DNA of 64,000 nucleotides from Actinernus sp. WN-2022 (Eukaryota > Cnidaria > Anthozoa > Actiniaria > Actinernidae). Position numbers and translations under genes: made by a program. The notes under the pieces are model-generated. The model saw only the letters and a list, made by a program, of their open reading frames with translations, searched no databases and had not been told where the DNA came from. How positions within the stretch are numbered: the stretch's first letter is position 1; every line of letters starts with the position of its first letter. Shown piece after piece: positions 54,144-64,000 of this stretch. The stretch is from positions 2,326,501 to 2,390,500 of the forward strand of contig JAOWCC010000044.1 of assembly GCA_030867875.1 (NCBI GenBank), given 5' to 3'.

Positions 54144-55849
54144 TAGAGCAGATATATTGGTGGATATATATATATACATTTAATTTCTTACATATTTATC
54201 CGAAATACACGCCGGGATACACTCCCATATAGCAACTGTGCAGGTTTTTGCTACTGGACGGGGTAGGCATTTTGTTTTTCTCAGTTTTGGGATATCATTT
54301 TTGACCATTCAATCTTTAATCTGTGTGGTCTTTCAATCTCAAAATTACGAGATTTCGTATTTGTTCGAATGTGCTTTGGTAAAATATGTGGGATACATGA
54401 ACATTTTTAACCTACTGTTTGGATACGAATATGCCAGGTTAATATATGTCGCATCAGTCCTTCATACTCGAGCATACCGCAGAATACGCGAGGTTGGCGT
54501 ACTTGAAAACTCGTGAAAATTCACACGGATATTGATCACTGTTTTCGGGTTCATAAATCAGAGAAGCACTTTATTTATTATGAACGTATTAGTTTTGCGT
54601 AACGAATATGCCAGGTTAATGTCGCATCAGTCCTTCACACTCAAGCATACAGAGTACATGAGGTTGGCGTACTTGAAAAACCTTGAGTGATTTCTTACAT
54701 GGCGTAATCTTACGTATTCACTACAAATATACCAGCAGTATCTCGCGTGTAATGTGCGACTTGCATACTCAAGAAAACGTGAAGTCCGTAGTAGATATCC
54801 CCAATTATTTTACATTTCACGCAGTGTACCCAACCATGAAGCTTATTCCTTTGGTAATTTTTTGTACAAGGTTAAAGTATTGTACATAACTAATAAATAA
54901 ATATAATGCATAAAGCTGCAGAACTAATAAAGTCCAAATTTGCTCTCAAATTTAAAAGTTGTGGTATAGAATTACACACCTTCGTACTGCACAAAGTTGT
55001 ATGAATCCATAGTTGCTGAATTTGTACATATAAAACTCCCAATTGGTAAATACAGAGCAACCAAAAAGTACAATTAAAAGCAGTACAGGCTTCCACTTGC
55101 AGCATTTGCTACATTCTTAGCTTCTGAAGTAAGTTTGCCTTGCCTTAAGCAATCTTTAATAGTTTGCTGTAGTAAATCAGCACAAAATAGACATTTACCT
55201 TCACCAATAAGTTTAGGAAAACTGAGGGGTAAAACACCTGGCAGGGATGTACTTGGTTTTGGTTGTGCTTTGTGGTGTCCCATCCCATTAGGAATAACAT
55301 TCTCCTAGCAGATCTCTGGACCATCAACATCCCCCTTGTTGTTCAGGTTTGTTGGAGATGAAAGTCTTTTCTCAACAAGAGAGGGGCAAAAGAGGCTGCC
55401 TTCTCTGTGAGAACTGTTCCTGCCCTTCTGGAACTAACAACAACAATAATATATTTGTGTCAAAAGAATTAAATAGAAAATGTACAACATATCTAATGTT
55501 GACAGAGCTGACAACAAGCTGCCTGGAATGGCAGACAGCAATAAGGCAAACAATCATTATCAATAAATGCACTCTCAATCTCCTAATACAAAATATTCAT
55601 TAACAAGAAAACGAATACAACATTAAGACAATAAAACATTTAATTATAAGTACAAATGCTGGCATAAACAACAAGGTTGATTGGGGTATTCTAACTTCTA
55701 GCATTTATAGAAATGCTAATAGCTACTGTTAGCTATATAAAGCAATTAGAGTTAATTGCTTCAGCTTTGGTGTTATTAATAAGACTACCCTAGACCAACA
55801 ATAATTCTTAAATAATACCTTTGCGCATTCGTAATGAGAACAATTTTGA
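54144..55849. other. No gene recognised; contains a tandem duplication
   Basis: 54420-54515 and 54599-54682 are direct repeats (GAATATGCCAGGTTAAT, GTCGCATCAGTCCTTCA, GAGGTTGGCGTACTTGAAAA). 54932-54983 is a dispersed repeat shared with 36773-36822. A minus frame at 55074-55283 has CLFC but no family. Confidence 0.5.
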
Positions 55850-55985
55850 TAGTTTTAAATCTTTACTCAAGACTCATCTTTTTAAAAAAAGGTTTTAATT
55901 TACATTAGCCAAGGCGACTCTTGCATACTCTTTTTAGATTTCACTTTAGAATAATATTTAGCTTTTAGATTTCTTAAGACCTTAG
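55838..55985 (+). pseudogene. LINE 3' tail fragment
   Basis: Encodes NENNFDSFKSLLKTHLFKK and a stop, the extreme C-terminus of CR1/L2-like ORF2 proteins, followed by a TTTTAGAT-rich 3' UTR. Only the tail is present. Confidence 0.5.
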
Positions 55986-56000
55986 ATTTTAGATATAGGC

Positions 56001-56292
56001 AGGAGCCCATTACCAGGAGCGTACCTATGTGATGGGTAGCGCCCACAGCACAGTACACGATGTGGCTATTTATAGTCGCGAAGTTCTGGTATGCGATTAC
56101 GTTGTCTTTTGTTTTCTTGCGCTTTAGTATTTTGAATCGTGTTAATTACAATTTTTCAGTGCATCCTGATTGGTTAAAGTGACGGCCTTTGTTTCTTCTC
56201 GCGGGAAACACAAAGCTAAAAATACCTACATCATCTGTTCTGCTGTTGGACAGACCTAAAGTGGGAGATGCACGCTCCTGGTAATGGCTCCT
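56001..56292. mobile_element. 292-bp MITE with 21-bp inverted ends
   Basis: AGGAGCCCATTACCAGGAGC is mirrored by GCTCCTGGTAATGGCTCCT, ending at 56292. No coding content. Confidence 0.75.
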
Positions 56293-57091
56293 GATATAGT
56301 TAGATACCTGATAGTGTAATGCGCATTTGATCATACATAATGTATTAATTGGCGCAATATGAGTAATAAATATTATTATTATTAAGGTTAACATCCATTT
56401 AGGAAAAAATGAGTAAGAAATCAAAGATATTAAAAAGAACAACCATCAATATGCTTTCCAAATCAGGAAAAGATTGTAGGAATTTTTTTTGAAGAAACTC
56501 TTTTTACTTCAAGGCTATTGAAGCCAAAGTCAAGCAAATATTCGATTCGCTTGAAACTACCTTCTAGAGTTCCTAAAAGAGCTGTCGTTAACAGTTTGTA
56601 GACAAGAGAAACCTAACAATCTTGGTATTAAATTAAAGCTTGTGAAACAACGAGAACAAATGGAATATTTGTTTACGAATGGGATTTTTTTGTTTTTCCT
56701 CTAGCTTAATTTATGTTTTTGACTATCAGTTAAAATTGCATGTAAATAATTGTTAAGTAGCAACATCCCGGATGTGTGGCAGGGCCAAGGAAGAAGCTAT
56801 TGCATTACTCACCCTATAAGGAGTGTAGGCTATCACGTGGCCATGGCTTGGCATTTGGCCATTCACTTCCGATTCTCACCGAGTTCAGTTGTGTTTTTTG
56901 TTTTCTACGAAGGTAAGAGTCTTTTTATTTATTGCTTTATGACATTTCATCCTTTGGGACTGCGAAGACTACGCTTTTTGCTTTGCTGCAGCGTAATACA
57001 GCAATTATAGGTTGTAATTTGTCGCTAAAGGAGTGTTATTTGCTTTCGGGAGTTACACGAGTGTTTTCACACCTGGTTCGTTTGGTTTTTC
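56293..57091. other. Leader region of the Ngaro-type element or spacer
   Basis: No protein motif. The end of this stretch runs directly into the SGNH frame, so part may be 5' UTR or terminal repeat of that element. No split direct repeat could be identified by eye. Confidence 0.35.
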
Positions 57092-57658
57092 ATGGCGAAC
57101 GCGGTACCCAAAGTGCTTATTTTAGGTCATTCATTCGTAAAACGTTTACAGCGCTACTTAAAAGCTGAATTTGATGTTCGAGCGGATAACAATTTCAAGC
57201 TTCAGGGCACTGCTTCGATATATTTGCACGGCATCGGCGGTCGTACCGTGGCGAAGATCCGGTCGCTTCATCTCCACGTGGTTAATAATCTCGATATTAT
57301 CATATTGGAGCTCGGCACCAATGATCTTTCCCTCGTTGGACCTGAAGTTGTCGGTTCAGATATCGTAGATTTAGTTCGTTTGATTTTAGATAGTTTTTCT
57401 GTCCGTGTGATCGGTGTTTGCCATGTCATTCCACGTGGCAATTCATACGCTAACGCATCACTTTTCGCTCAGCACGCGATGGTTTTAAATCAGTATGTGA
57501 GCACGGTTTTAGAACCTTTTCATAACGTTTTTTGTTGGTCTCATAAGGCTTTTTCTAGTCCTGCTAAGAACCTGTATTTAGGCGATGGCGTTCATGTTAA
57601 CCATTCGGGTCAATATGTTTTCTACCGTAGTTATAGGGGCACCATCTTGAAGGCTTAG
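57092..57658 (+). CDS. SGNH hydrolase ORF of an Ngaro/DIRS-type element
   Basis: 188 aa from ATG at 57092, intact. SGNH signature blocks: VLILGHSFVKRL (nucleophile Ser), GIGGRTV (Gly), ELGTNDLS (Asn) and GDGVHVN near residue 169 (Asp/His). Such hydrolases act on esters. SGNH-type ORFs are known from some tyrosine-recombinase retrotransposons (Ngaro group), which agrees with the RT and recombinase downstream. Here it precedes gag instead of following the recombinase. It has no stop, in contrast to the rest of the element. It could also belong to an adjacent, otherwise lost copy. Confidence 0.8.
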   Translation: MANAVPKVLILGHSFVKRLQRYLKAEFDVRADNNFKLQGTASIYLHGIGGRTVAKIRSLHLHVVNNLDIIILELGTNDLSLVGPEVVGSDIVDLVRLILDSFSVRVIGVCHVIPRGNSYANASLFAQHAMVLNQYVSTVLEPFHNVFCWSHKAFSSPAKNLYLGDGVHVNHSGQYVFYRSYRGTILKA

Positions 57659-57906
57659 GCATGCTTTAGTTTGTTTTTGCTGACTAGCTGTAGTTTGGTT
57701 TATTCCTTATGTTTTAAACCTAGCTTATATGTATTTAAACTAGTTGTGGGCAGTTTATGTTCTTGTGTATGACTCACAAGTATTTATTTACTGGATTTGT
57801 CATATTTAGTTGACATTAATTTATCTGCTTCGAGGTTTCGCCCTCAAAGTCAAAGAAATTTATTTTGGCTTCGGCCACTGTTGTCGAAGTCCTCAGAAGC
57901 TTTCTT

Positions 57907-58403
57907 GGGGATTCGTCCTCAGAAGCTTTCTTGGGGATTCGTCCTCAGAATTTCTGTTGGGGATTTGTCCTCAGAATTGTTATTGGGGATTCGTCCTCTG
58001 AATTGTTATTGAGGATTCGTCCTCTGAATATCTATGTGGGGATTCGTCCTCTGAATTGTTATTGGGGATTCGTCCTCAGAATTTTTATTTGGGGATTCGT
58101 CCTCAGAATTTGTTGGGGATTCGTCCTCAGAATATCTATGTGGGGATTCGTCCTCAGAATTTCTGTTGGGGATTTGTCATCAGAATTGTTATTGGGGATT
58201 CGTCCTCAGAATATCTATGTGGGGATTCGTCCTCAGAATTTCTGTTGGGGATTTGTCATCAGAATTGTTATTGGGGATTCGTCCTCTGAATTGTTATTGA
58301 GGATTCGTCCTCTGAATTGTTATTGAGGATTCGTCCTCTGAATTGTTATCGGGGATTCGTCCACTGAATTGTTATTGGGGATTCGTCCTCTGAAATTTTA
58401 TTG
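57907..58403 (+). repeat. 26-bp minisatellite, about 19 copies
   Basis: Unit GGGGATTCGTCCTCAGAATT plus GTTATT or a variant, 24-27 bp long. A three-unit pattern at about 58141-58220 recurs at about 58220-58298 (79-bp higher-order repeat). The array has few stops in all plus frames, which explains the long repetitive frames. It sits between the SGNH ORF and gag of the retrotransposon. Confidence 0.93.
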
Positions 58404-58569
58404 GCTTTTTAAGGGTAGCTATTGCGTCGACAATTTGTCTGACACGCTATTCCCTGCCAAGTAATTTTCTTTCTGCCCACAATCGGTTTATTACTAGAAC
58501 CTTATAGTTCATAAGTTATAAATTTCAGTGTGTGCCAGATTTTATTTTAAAAATTTTTTCAGAGTAATC

Positions 58570-59590
58570 ATGCCTCCACAACGCTCAGAAAGAGTAAGAT
58601 GAGCATCAGCTAAAGCCAAAGATGCATCGTCACAGCGGGACCAGACAGCACCGCCAAGAAAGCAAGTGAGGATTTCGCCATCCACAGAGCCACAGGCTAG
58701 TGCACAGTTGGTCGCCTCATCGCAAGATAAATTTCCCCCAGGTCTGCTGGACCAGCTTGTCTTAAGAGTGGCAGATAAAGTGACGAAAAGGTTGTCTCGA
58801 TCCACATCAGTTAACCACACACCATCGGCCACCTCTACAAACGCAGTGCCTTCCACTATTCCGGATACTACAGCCCTTATGGAAGTTTCACTTGGTCCTG
58901 CTAGAAGTGATGAGCTGCAGCATGTATTGTACAAGGGTCTTTAGATGCTGCACAGAATGCCCTGTCAGGTGAGACTCGGTTAGTGAGCACATACTTGCCA
59001 TCTCAGTTATTTACTTCTTCAAGCCTTCCAATTGATGCTCGTGTATCAGATAAGCTCCGGGCTAAAATATGGAGCAATGAATTCATTGATTTTGGAGCTC
59101 TCTTGGCCAATCCTAGTTTTGAGATCAAATATCAGATAACAATACAAAGTTCGGATAGGGAACAAACACCATCCCTTTGCCTTGAACCAGTGTCAAAGAC
59201 CAAGATAAATTTGTCTATTGAAACCTGGTTAAATTGTTTTCATGTTTTTGTTGGGGTATATACTAGCAAATATCCCATGGAGGCCCCCGCCCTCATGAAA
59301 TATGGGGAGGTTGTTCAAGATCTGGCAGCCAGAGGACATAATTGGAAGTTTTATGAGGACAATTTTCGGTTCTTAAGACAGGCACAACCATCTTCCTTTC
59401 CCTGGAGCAGTATTCATTGGGAATTGTGGATGCGGTCTCAGCAGGTGCTGATTAAGACTAAGCCACAATCAAGCTATAGTCAGAACCAGATTTAACAAGG
59501 GAGAGCAGTGCTCTGGATGTCAATTTAAGCATCTTTGTTAAAAGTGCGAAGGAAAGCACAAAGCTACCCAGTGTAATTTTCGTGGCCCAA
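58570..59590 (+). pseudogene. Gag-like ORF of the Ngaro/DIRS-type element
   Basis: ATG at 58570 is followed by TGA at codon 11, then an open frame to 58944, a shift, and 58983-59495 with the DIRS-type gag core: KLRAKIWSNEFIDFGALL, IETWLNCFHVFVGVYTSKYP, LMKYGEVVQDLAARGHNW, FRFLRQ. A cysteine-histidine motif (CSGC-x4-HLC...C-x3-H-x4-C) follows at about 59510-59580. Gag packages the RNA in a particle. At least one stop and two frame changes inactivate it. Confidence 0.75.
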
Positions 59591-59619
59591 GTAAAACCCC
59601 CAATAAACAACCTCAATCC

Positions 59620-60640
59620 CAATAAGAGTTGATAGGTTAGAATTTCTTCTTTCTGGGTACAACCATGATGACACTGCAGTATTTCTTTCATTTGGCTTTA
59701 AGCAGGGTTTGCCATTACACTATTGTGGTATTCGGGAGTCCTCACAAGCAAAAAAATTAATATCGCCCATGCACAACCCTGAGGTTGTAGATGCTAAGAT
59801 TAAGAGAGAGTTAGAGGCTGGAAGATTGGCTGGACCATTCCATCATCCACCATTATCTCCTCTCTGGGTTTCTCCACTAGGCGTTGTGCCCAAAAAGGCT
59901 CCAGGTGAATTTCGATTAATTCATCATTTATCTTTTCCAAAGGGGTCCTCAGTTAATGATGGCATTTAATCGGAGCATACAAGTGTTTGTTATGCTAATA
60001 TTCAAGATGCAATTAGACACATCAAGACTGTAGGCCCTGTGTTTTTTTTTATAGCAAAAACTGATATCAAGAATGCTTTTAGGATTATTCCTATCCATTC
60101 ACATGATTATAATCTACTTGGGATGCAATGGAGAGGTTTTTATTATTATGATCGATGCATGCCCATGGGGTGTTCTAGTTCATGTAAAACTTGAGAAATT
60201 TAGTACTGCAGTGGAATGGATTGCCCAACATAAATGTAAAATTAGCAACATTTTGCACTTACTTCATGATTTTCTTATAATTGCCCCATCTTATGTATTA
60301 TCTAGACAACCGTTGAATTTATTCTTGGATCTTTGTTCCTACCTTGGAATTCCCATGGCACCAGAAAAAACGTGTGGTCCGGCCACCGCTAGACAAAATC
60401 AACAAAAGTGTGATTATCATTTCTGATTTCTTGCGTCGCAAAAAGGTTACTTTGAAGGTGATTCAGTCATTAACGGGCCTGCTCAATTTTGCTTGTTCAG
60501 TCATTGTACCGGGTAGAGCTTTCTTGCGGAGATTAATTCACCTGACATTGGGGATTCAGTCACCATATCATTATATTAGAGTCAGCAAAGAGGTTAAAGA
60601 AGATTTAACAGTTTGGCTCTTTCTTGACTCAATTTAATGG
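59620..60640 (+). pseudogene. DIRS-type reverse transcriptase
   Basis: The frame pieces give the DIRS RT order: KIKRELEAGRLAGPF, SPLGVVPKKAPGEFRLIHHLSFP, a TAA at about 59967, KTDIKNAFRIIPIHSHDYNLLG (motif A) near 60060, CMPMGCSSSCK (motif B), LLHDFLIIAP near 60265, then the thumb KVTLKVIQSLTGLLNFACSVIVPGRAF. The catalytic box is normally L-D-D-F-L; here the first Asp is His. Together with the stop and two or more frame changes, the enzyme is dead. Confidence 0.85.
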
Positions 60641-60998
60641 GAAATCATTTTTCCTTGATGACAACTGGTATAGTTCGACTAATTTAAATTTATACACAGA
60701 TGCTACTGGGGCAATCGGTTTTGATGCTATTTTTGGTAATAAATGGTGCTATGGCAAATGGCCTGATGGTTGGACTCATCGTAACATTGCTATTTTGGAA
60801 TTCTATCCAGTTGTACTAAGTCTATACTTGTGGGGTTATGATATGCGTAATCGTTGTATATTGTCTTATACGGATAATGAAGCATTTGTGCATGTCATTA
60901 ATAAGCAATCATACAAAGATAAATCCTTGATGTTTTTCGTTCGAAAGATGGTGTTAGTTTCTTACAAAATAACATACTTTTCAAAGCTCTACACATAA
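60624..60998 (+). CDS. RNase H domain of the DIRS-type element
   Basis: 124 residues: NLYTDATGAIGFDAIFGNKW (first Asp), AILEFYPVVLSLYLWG (Glu) and YTDNEAFVHVINKQS (Asp), the D-E-D order of RNase H, which removes the RNA strand during cDNA synthesis. It overlaps the end of the RT frame and was probably fused to it. The domain itself has no stop before its end. Confidence 0.8.
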   Translation: MTQFNGKSFFLDDNWYSSTNLNLYTDATGAIGFDAIFGNKWCYGKWPDGWTHRNIAILEFYPVVLSLYLWGYDMRNRCILSYTDNEAFVHVINKQSYKDKSLMFFVRKMVLVSYKITYFSKLYT

Positions 60999-61002
60999 GT
61001 GG

Positions 61003-61791
61003 TTGCCACAACATTCTAGCAGATTCTCTATCTCGGTTACATGTTCCCAAATTCCACATTTTGGCACCAGCTCATATGGACCAGTGTCCGACAGAAATTC
61101 CTCTGGATCTGCAGCCACAGAATTGGCAACCATAGTGTCGACACTCTTGCAAACAAGCCTCCAACCCTCATCACTTCCAACATACAAACGGGCTTGGAAA
61201 CTTTATTGCCAGTTTTTCCATATTACATTTCAGAGGGTGTCAGTTACCCTACCTATATCGGCTCCAACTTTAGCACTTTTTATTGCATATATGTATGACC
61301 ATCATTATGCCCCATCTACAGTTATTACTTATATTCCAGCTCTAGGCTATTCTCATAAGCTGTCCGGGTATCCTGATCCCACAAAGGTTTTTTATATAAT
61401 CCAGATGCTTAAAGGTTAGGGTAAGATCGGATCTCGATTAGATAGTAGATTGCCTATTACATTGCTTATCCTTCATAAAATATTAGGTTCGTCATTTGAA
61501 TGTTCAAATACATCGTATCACAGTTGTCAATTTCGAGCTATGTACTCCCTTGCATTTTTTGCCTTTCTAAGGGTTGGTGAGATGACGTGATCAACAAGTA
61601 AAGTAGCTAGCCCCCCTCTTCAGATCCATCAGCTTGTCAAGCTTGTGGATAGGAATCAGGAGACAGTAGCATTTAGGGTCACATTTATGAATTTCAAACA
61701 CAACTATAACCAACGCCCTTTTTCTATAGTTATTCATCGGCAGATAGCTTGTTGTCTTGTGCAGGTAATTTCTGATTATCTGAAACAGTAG
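61003..61791 (+). pseudogene. Tyrosine recombinase, truncated C-terminus
   Basis: N-terminal SAM-like core-binding domain (SSLPTYKRAWKLYCQFFH, APTLALFIAYMYDHHYAPST VITYIPALGYSHK), stop at about 61417, then FRAMYSLAFFAFLRVGEMT carrying the first catalytic Arg, and RPFSIVIHRQIACCLVQVI. The H-x-x-R and Tyr boxes that complete the active site are absent, because recognisable sequence ends near 61791. DIRS-order elements use this enzyme to integrate circular cDNA. Confidence 0.78.
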
Positions 61792-62191
61792 TATATAATA
61801 TGCCGGTTCTGGCGCAGCACCTCGTATTTCTTACTATATCTACCGTATATACTCTGACTAGCCACTGGCCAGTTTCCTCTAGTAGGCGCTAGGAGCACCA
61901 CGTCGGTTCTGGCACAGGCCTCGAAAAGATATTGTATACTATTTATGTCAAGCGCTATAGCCGTTATTTCTATCCTCCTATAGCCCCATCCTACTATAGT
62001 ACACACTTTGTGGTAGCCCCCGTTAACCCCACGGATGTCCCCACCCCCTAAAAGATTTACGATTACATAATATTTTTCAATTAGAGGTACGTATATCTAA
62101 TGTATACCTGAGGTACCAAGTATGAAAATATGCGTGGCAAGAATTTATGCGGTTGGTTAAAGGTCGGAGAGCAAGCATTCTGCGGTAAGTC
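61792..62191. other. No gene recognised
   Basis: Contains a repeated GGTTCTGGC(G/A)CAG motif (61804 and 61905) and is rich in TATAC. It marks the break between the retrotransposon and the next block. Confidence 0.45.
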
Positions 62192-62419
62192 GTGTATATA
62201 GGTACGTACTGTAAGATCCATTTATACAAACTAAGGCAGGGAAGACCGATTCCAACACCTTGTCGTGGATGCGGAAAGGGCACTCAGAGCACTTTCTATA
62301 CTTGTGTTGGGTGCGGCTCGGGGTCTCTACGCGTAGAACTATCCAGGAAGAAAAAGGCAGCAAGGCGGCAGTTCTTAGAAGTACTGCACGAACTGTTGTG
62401 TATTCGAAACCCCATTTAG
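62192..62419 (+). CDS. Small zinc-ribbon-like ORF, unknown
   Basis: 75 residues containing CRGCGKG...TCVGCGSG, a C-x2-C ... C-x2-C ribbon pattern near residues 26-45, followed by a basic stretch (ELSRKKKAARRQFLE). I do not recognise the protein. It lies 34 bp upstream of the next ORF on the same strand, as in compact viral or large-transposon gene clusters. The ATG is the first in frame. Confidence 0.35.
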   Translation: MYIGTYCKIHLYKLRQGRPIPTPCRGCGKGTQSTFYTCVGCGSGSLRVELSRKKKAARRQFLEVLHELLCIRNPI

Positions 62420-62452
62420 AGATATCAGTTGTCTAGTATATACGTGTGAAAC

Positions 62453-63019
62453 ATGGCTACTATAGATGAGGAGCCTAGAGGCCTTACGTTTATCCAAATG
62501 CCCTTTGTCGTTGGAAAATATTTATGCGGATGGAAGATGGACATTCCAGAGGGTAACCCCCTCGAGGCAGACCCAGCAGCATTTCTTGCCGATGTGCGTA
62601 AGCAGACCATCGAAAAGCTCGAGGAAGAGCTTCAAGATCTCAACGGTATTGAGTTTCAGCTGGCTTTGAACATTACGCTCCGGCTTGACAAACCTGAGGG
62701 TTCAAGATATGAGATAGCTACGTTCAGGAGTTCGCAAACTGTCTTGCCCAACAGAACCGAGATCCGTAGGGTTATAGTAGAAGCACATGCGCAGATCCAC
62801 AACAGCATCGAGAAGTGGATCAGTCGGGGCTCTAACTGGGTTATTGATAGAGTCAACCTTCTATGGTTGGACATCGCTCGGTATCACCCACTACGTGGAG
62901 GTTCGTATCATGACGAGCCCCGAGACCTGATTTGTTGTCACAGCGGGAATGCCCAATCGGCGCATGTTTGCGGTTTCGAGATGTCAACACAACCTGAAAT
63001 TGTCGTAAATGGATTATAA
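62453..63019 (+). CDS. N-terminal part of a polymerase-linked protein of a large DNA element
   Basis: 188 aa from ATG at 62453. EKLEEELQDLNGIEFQLALN, then IHNSIEKWISRGSNWVIDRV and LLWLDIARYHPLRGGSY are blocks I recall from cnidarian and other invertebrate proteins that continue into zinc fingers and a family-B DNA polymerase, as in large virus-like DNA transposons. After RGGSY the match is lost and the frame ends at 63019, so this is either a shortened relative or a truncated copy. The family link is from memory of motif patterns and is the weakest part of this call. Confidence 0.45.
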   Translation: MATIDEEPRGLTFIQMPFVVGKYLCGWKMDIPEGNPLEADPAAFLADVRKQTIEKLEEELQDLNGIEFQLALNITLRLDKPEGSRYEIATFRSSQTVLPNRTEIRRVIVEAHAQIHNSIEKWISRGSNWVIDRVNLLWLDIARYHPLRGGSYHDEPRDLICCHSGNAQSAHVCGFEMSTQPEIVVNGL

Positions 63020-63348
63020 TCAAAATGGCGGCTTGCGTAATGTACTGTGAATCGTTTGTCAGTCAGTGCCTTCTGTATCATGTGGTATTCACAATTGGAT
63101 TATATTTTATTTGGGCAAGTAGATTTTAAGCGGCAGAATCAAAATTGGTTAAGATATCTTATGCTACGTACGCTGTTCATTCGCGCTCAAACACCAGATG
63201 AGTTTAGTTTGACTGCGACTGAGCGAGCGAATTTTTATGTTTCATCCGGTTAGATTCGTCGAAGAGCTGGTACGCTTTAAAAACAGATATCTGCTGTATA
63301 ACACCGAGAAAGTTTTGTCTTGGACGTTTTTTTTAAGCTTTCCCGGGA

Positions 63349-64000
63349 GATTTCAAGAAACTCAAGTTAATCGAGTTGACCACGAGGGATGGCGGTGTGG
63401 CCCCGGCAGACTGGTTCTTCGCCGAAGCCAACAAAACGCGAGTTGACGATGTTTTCGTTGGAACTTCTTTCGCCATTTTGGGTGGCATTTTAAATCGCCG
63501 GGATCTAAACTCAGTCAAGGCTTTCTCAGATCCTGGCTTTCTGAATGCGATCGAAGCCATACGAAAGATCGAGTTGGTTCAGGTCGAAGCTGAGTTAGAG
63601 TACGATGACTGCGATGTCGATGACTTCCAAGGCAAGCTGCGCTCTTCCGACTCCTCTCTGGTTGTAAACGAAAGGGAGGTGGAGGCTCTTAAAAGCGAGA
63701 TCGTAGCCCTCAAAGGCAGAATAGAGCTATACGAGCGAACTGGCCCGAAAGCTGGAAGCCCGCCAAAATCTGAAATCCCGCCAGAAGCCGATAGTTCTCC
63801 AGCACCAAACTCGTCTCCCCTTTCGACTAAGAGCAGTTCGCCATCATGGTCTCTCCCATATGCTGAACAGTGTTTTAGTGAAATAAGAGAATCGACAGTA
63901 ACACCAGCCGTAAAGAGGAGAAAGCTTCGCAAGAAGTCTGTTGAAGTCATCGGCCAGCTACACAACCTATGTGTAAGCCAAAAGGAGACCCTTGATTCTG
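63349..64000 (+). CDS. Unknown ORF running off the window, coiled-coil centre
   Basis: An open plus-strand frame of about 215 codons runs from about 63349 to the last base. FFAEANKTRVDDVFVGTSFA and IEAIRKIELVQVEAELEYDD lead into a heptad-like EVEALKSEIVALKGRIELYE, then a Pro/Ser-rich stretch and a basic motif AVKRRKLRKKS with VIGQLHNLC. No family is recognised. Upstream, a frame from 63237 (VRFVEELVRFKNRYLLYNTE) would join it by a one-base shift at a T8 run (63329-63336), so the two may be one gene with an indel. The annotated minus-strand frame opposite (63965-63579) is a shadow. Confidence 0.4.

Larger units (their letters stand above)
57092..61791 (+). mobile_element. Ngaro/DIRS-order retrotransposon, 3'-truncated
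   Basis: SGNH hydrolase, minisatellite, gag, RT, RNase H and tyrosine recombinase occur in one direction over 4.7 kb with no other genes between. The recombinase in place of an integrase, and the DIRS-type RT motifs, separate it from LTR retrotransposons. Boundaries are approximate because no split direct repeats were recognised, and the right end is lost. Confidence 0.75.

Noticed and set aside
57797..58326. Repetitive frames of 63-153 residues
   Set aside because: They are readings of the 26-bp minisatellite; no start context or domain.
58542..58934. Minus-strand 130-residue frame
   Set aside because: Antisense to the gag-like ORF, whose motifs continue downstream; no independent support.
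63579..63965. Minus-strand 128-residue frame at the right edge
   Set aside because: It is opposite a longer plus-strand frame with a coiled-coil heptad pattern that stays open to the window end.

Overview
The window is eukaryotic, most likely from a cnidarian (coral or anemone-like) or a similar marine invertebrate. The reasons are GT-AG introns that keep reading phase, no operon structure, an AT-rich background with frequent ACATGTA strings, and metazoan transposon families. No ribosomal, mitochondrial or other marker fixes the species. Nearly every recognisable coding segment belongs to a mobile element or a gene derived from one; few ordinary host genes are visible.

Layout. 1-4758 (minus): two head-to-tail Penelope-like units sharing 1,309 bases, inserted into a TA-flanked MITE. 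4873-5113: a second TA-flanked MITE and a 62-bp perfect palindrome. 5244-9421: a 4.2-kb element with Tc1/mariner-like ends carrying a decayed minus-strand gene and a nested LINE. 9514-12809 (plus): the last six exons of a transposase-like gene, all in phase. 14.9-18.4 kb: simple and tandem repeats, a CACTA-type fragment and a TTAA-bounded element. 19.2-19.8 kb: a compact RING-finger-like gene. 21.4-28.9 kb: a minisatellite, Myb-like fragments and a Crypton-type tyrosine-recombinase pseudogene. 29.1-31.1 kb (plus): a second Penelope-like remnant with a nested MITE. 33.3-36.7 kb: two LINE remnants of different types. 37.3-40.5 kb: a DNA transposon encoding a pogo-like DDE transposase and a HIRAN-like protein. 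42.3-45.4 kb (minus): a multi-exon CACTA-type pseudogene divergent from a SAM-domain gene start at 45.5 kb. 48.1-49.1 kb: a piggyBac-like MITE. 49.77-54.14 kb: an almost complete ISL2EU-type transposon with a THAP/DDE transposase and a convergent SAP-SWIM-YqaJ nuclease gene. 57.1-61.8 kb: an Ngaro/DIRS-type retrotransposon (SGNH hydrolase, minisatellite, gag, RT, RNase H, truncated tyrosine recombinase). 62.2-64.0 kb: compact ORFs possibly from a large polymerase-bearing DNA element.

How the parts relate. Insertions are nested and can be ordered: Penelope into a MITE, a LINE into the TA-bounded element, and a TTAA MITE into the DDE transposase gene, where it split a reading frame exactly at a duplicated TTAA. 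The two most complete systems are the ISL2EU element (transposase plus nuclease inside 76-bp inverted repeats) and the HIRAN+DDE element. Both pair a DDE transposase with an accessory nucleic-acid protein. All family assignments were made by eye from motifs; no search was run.
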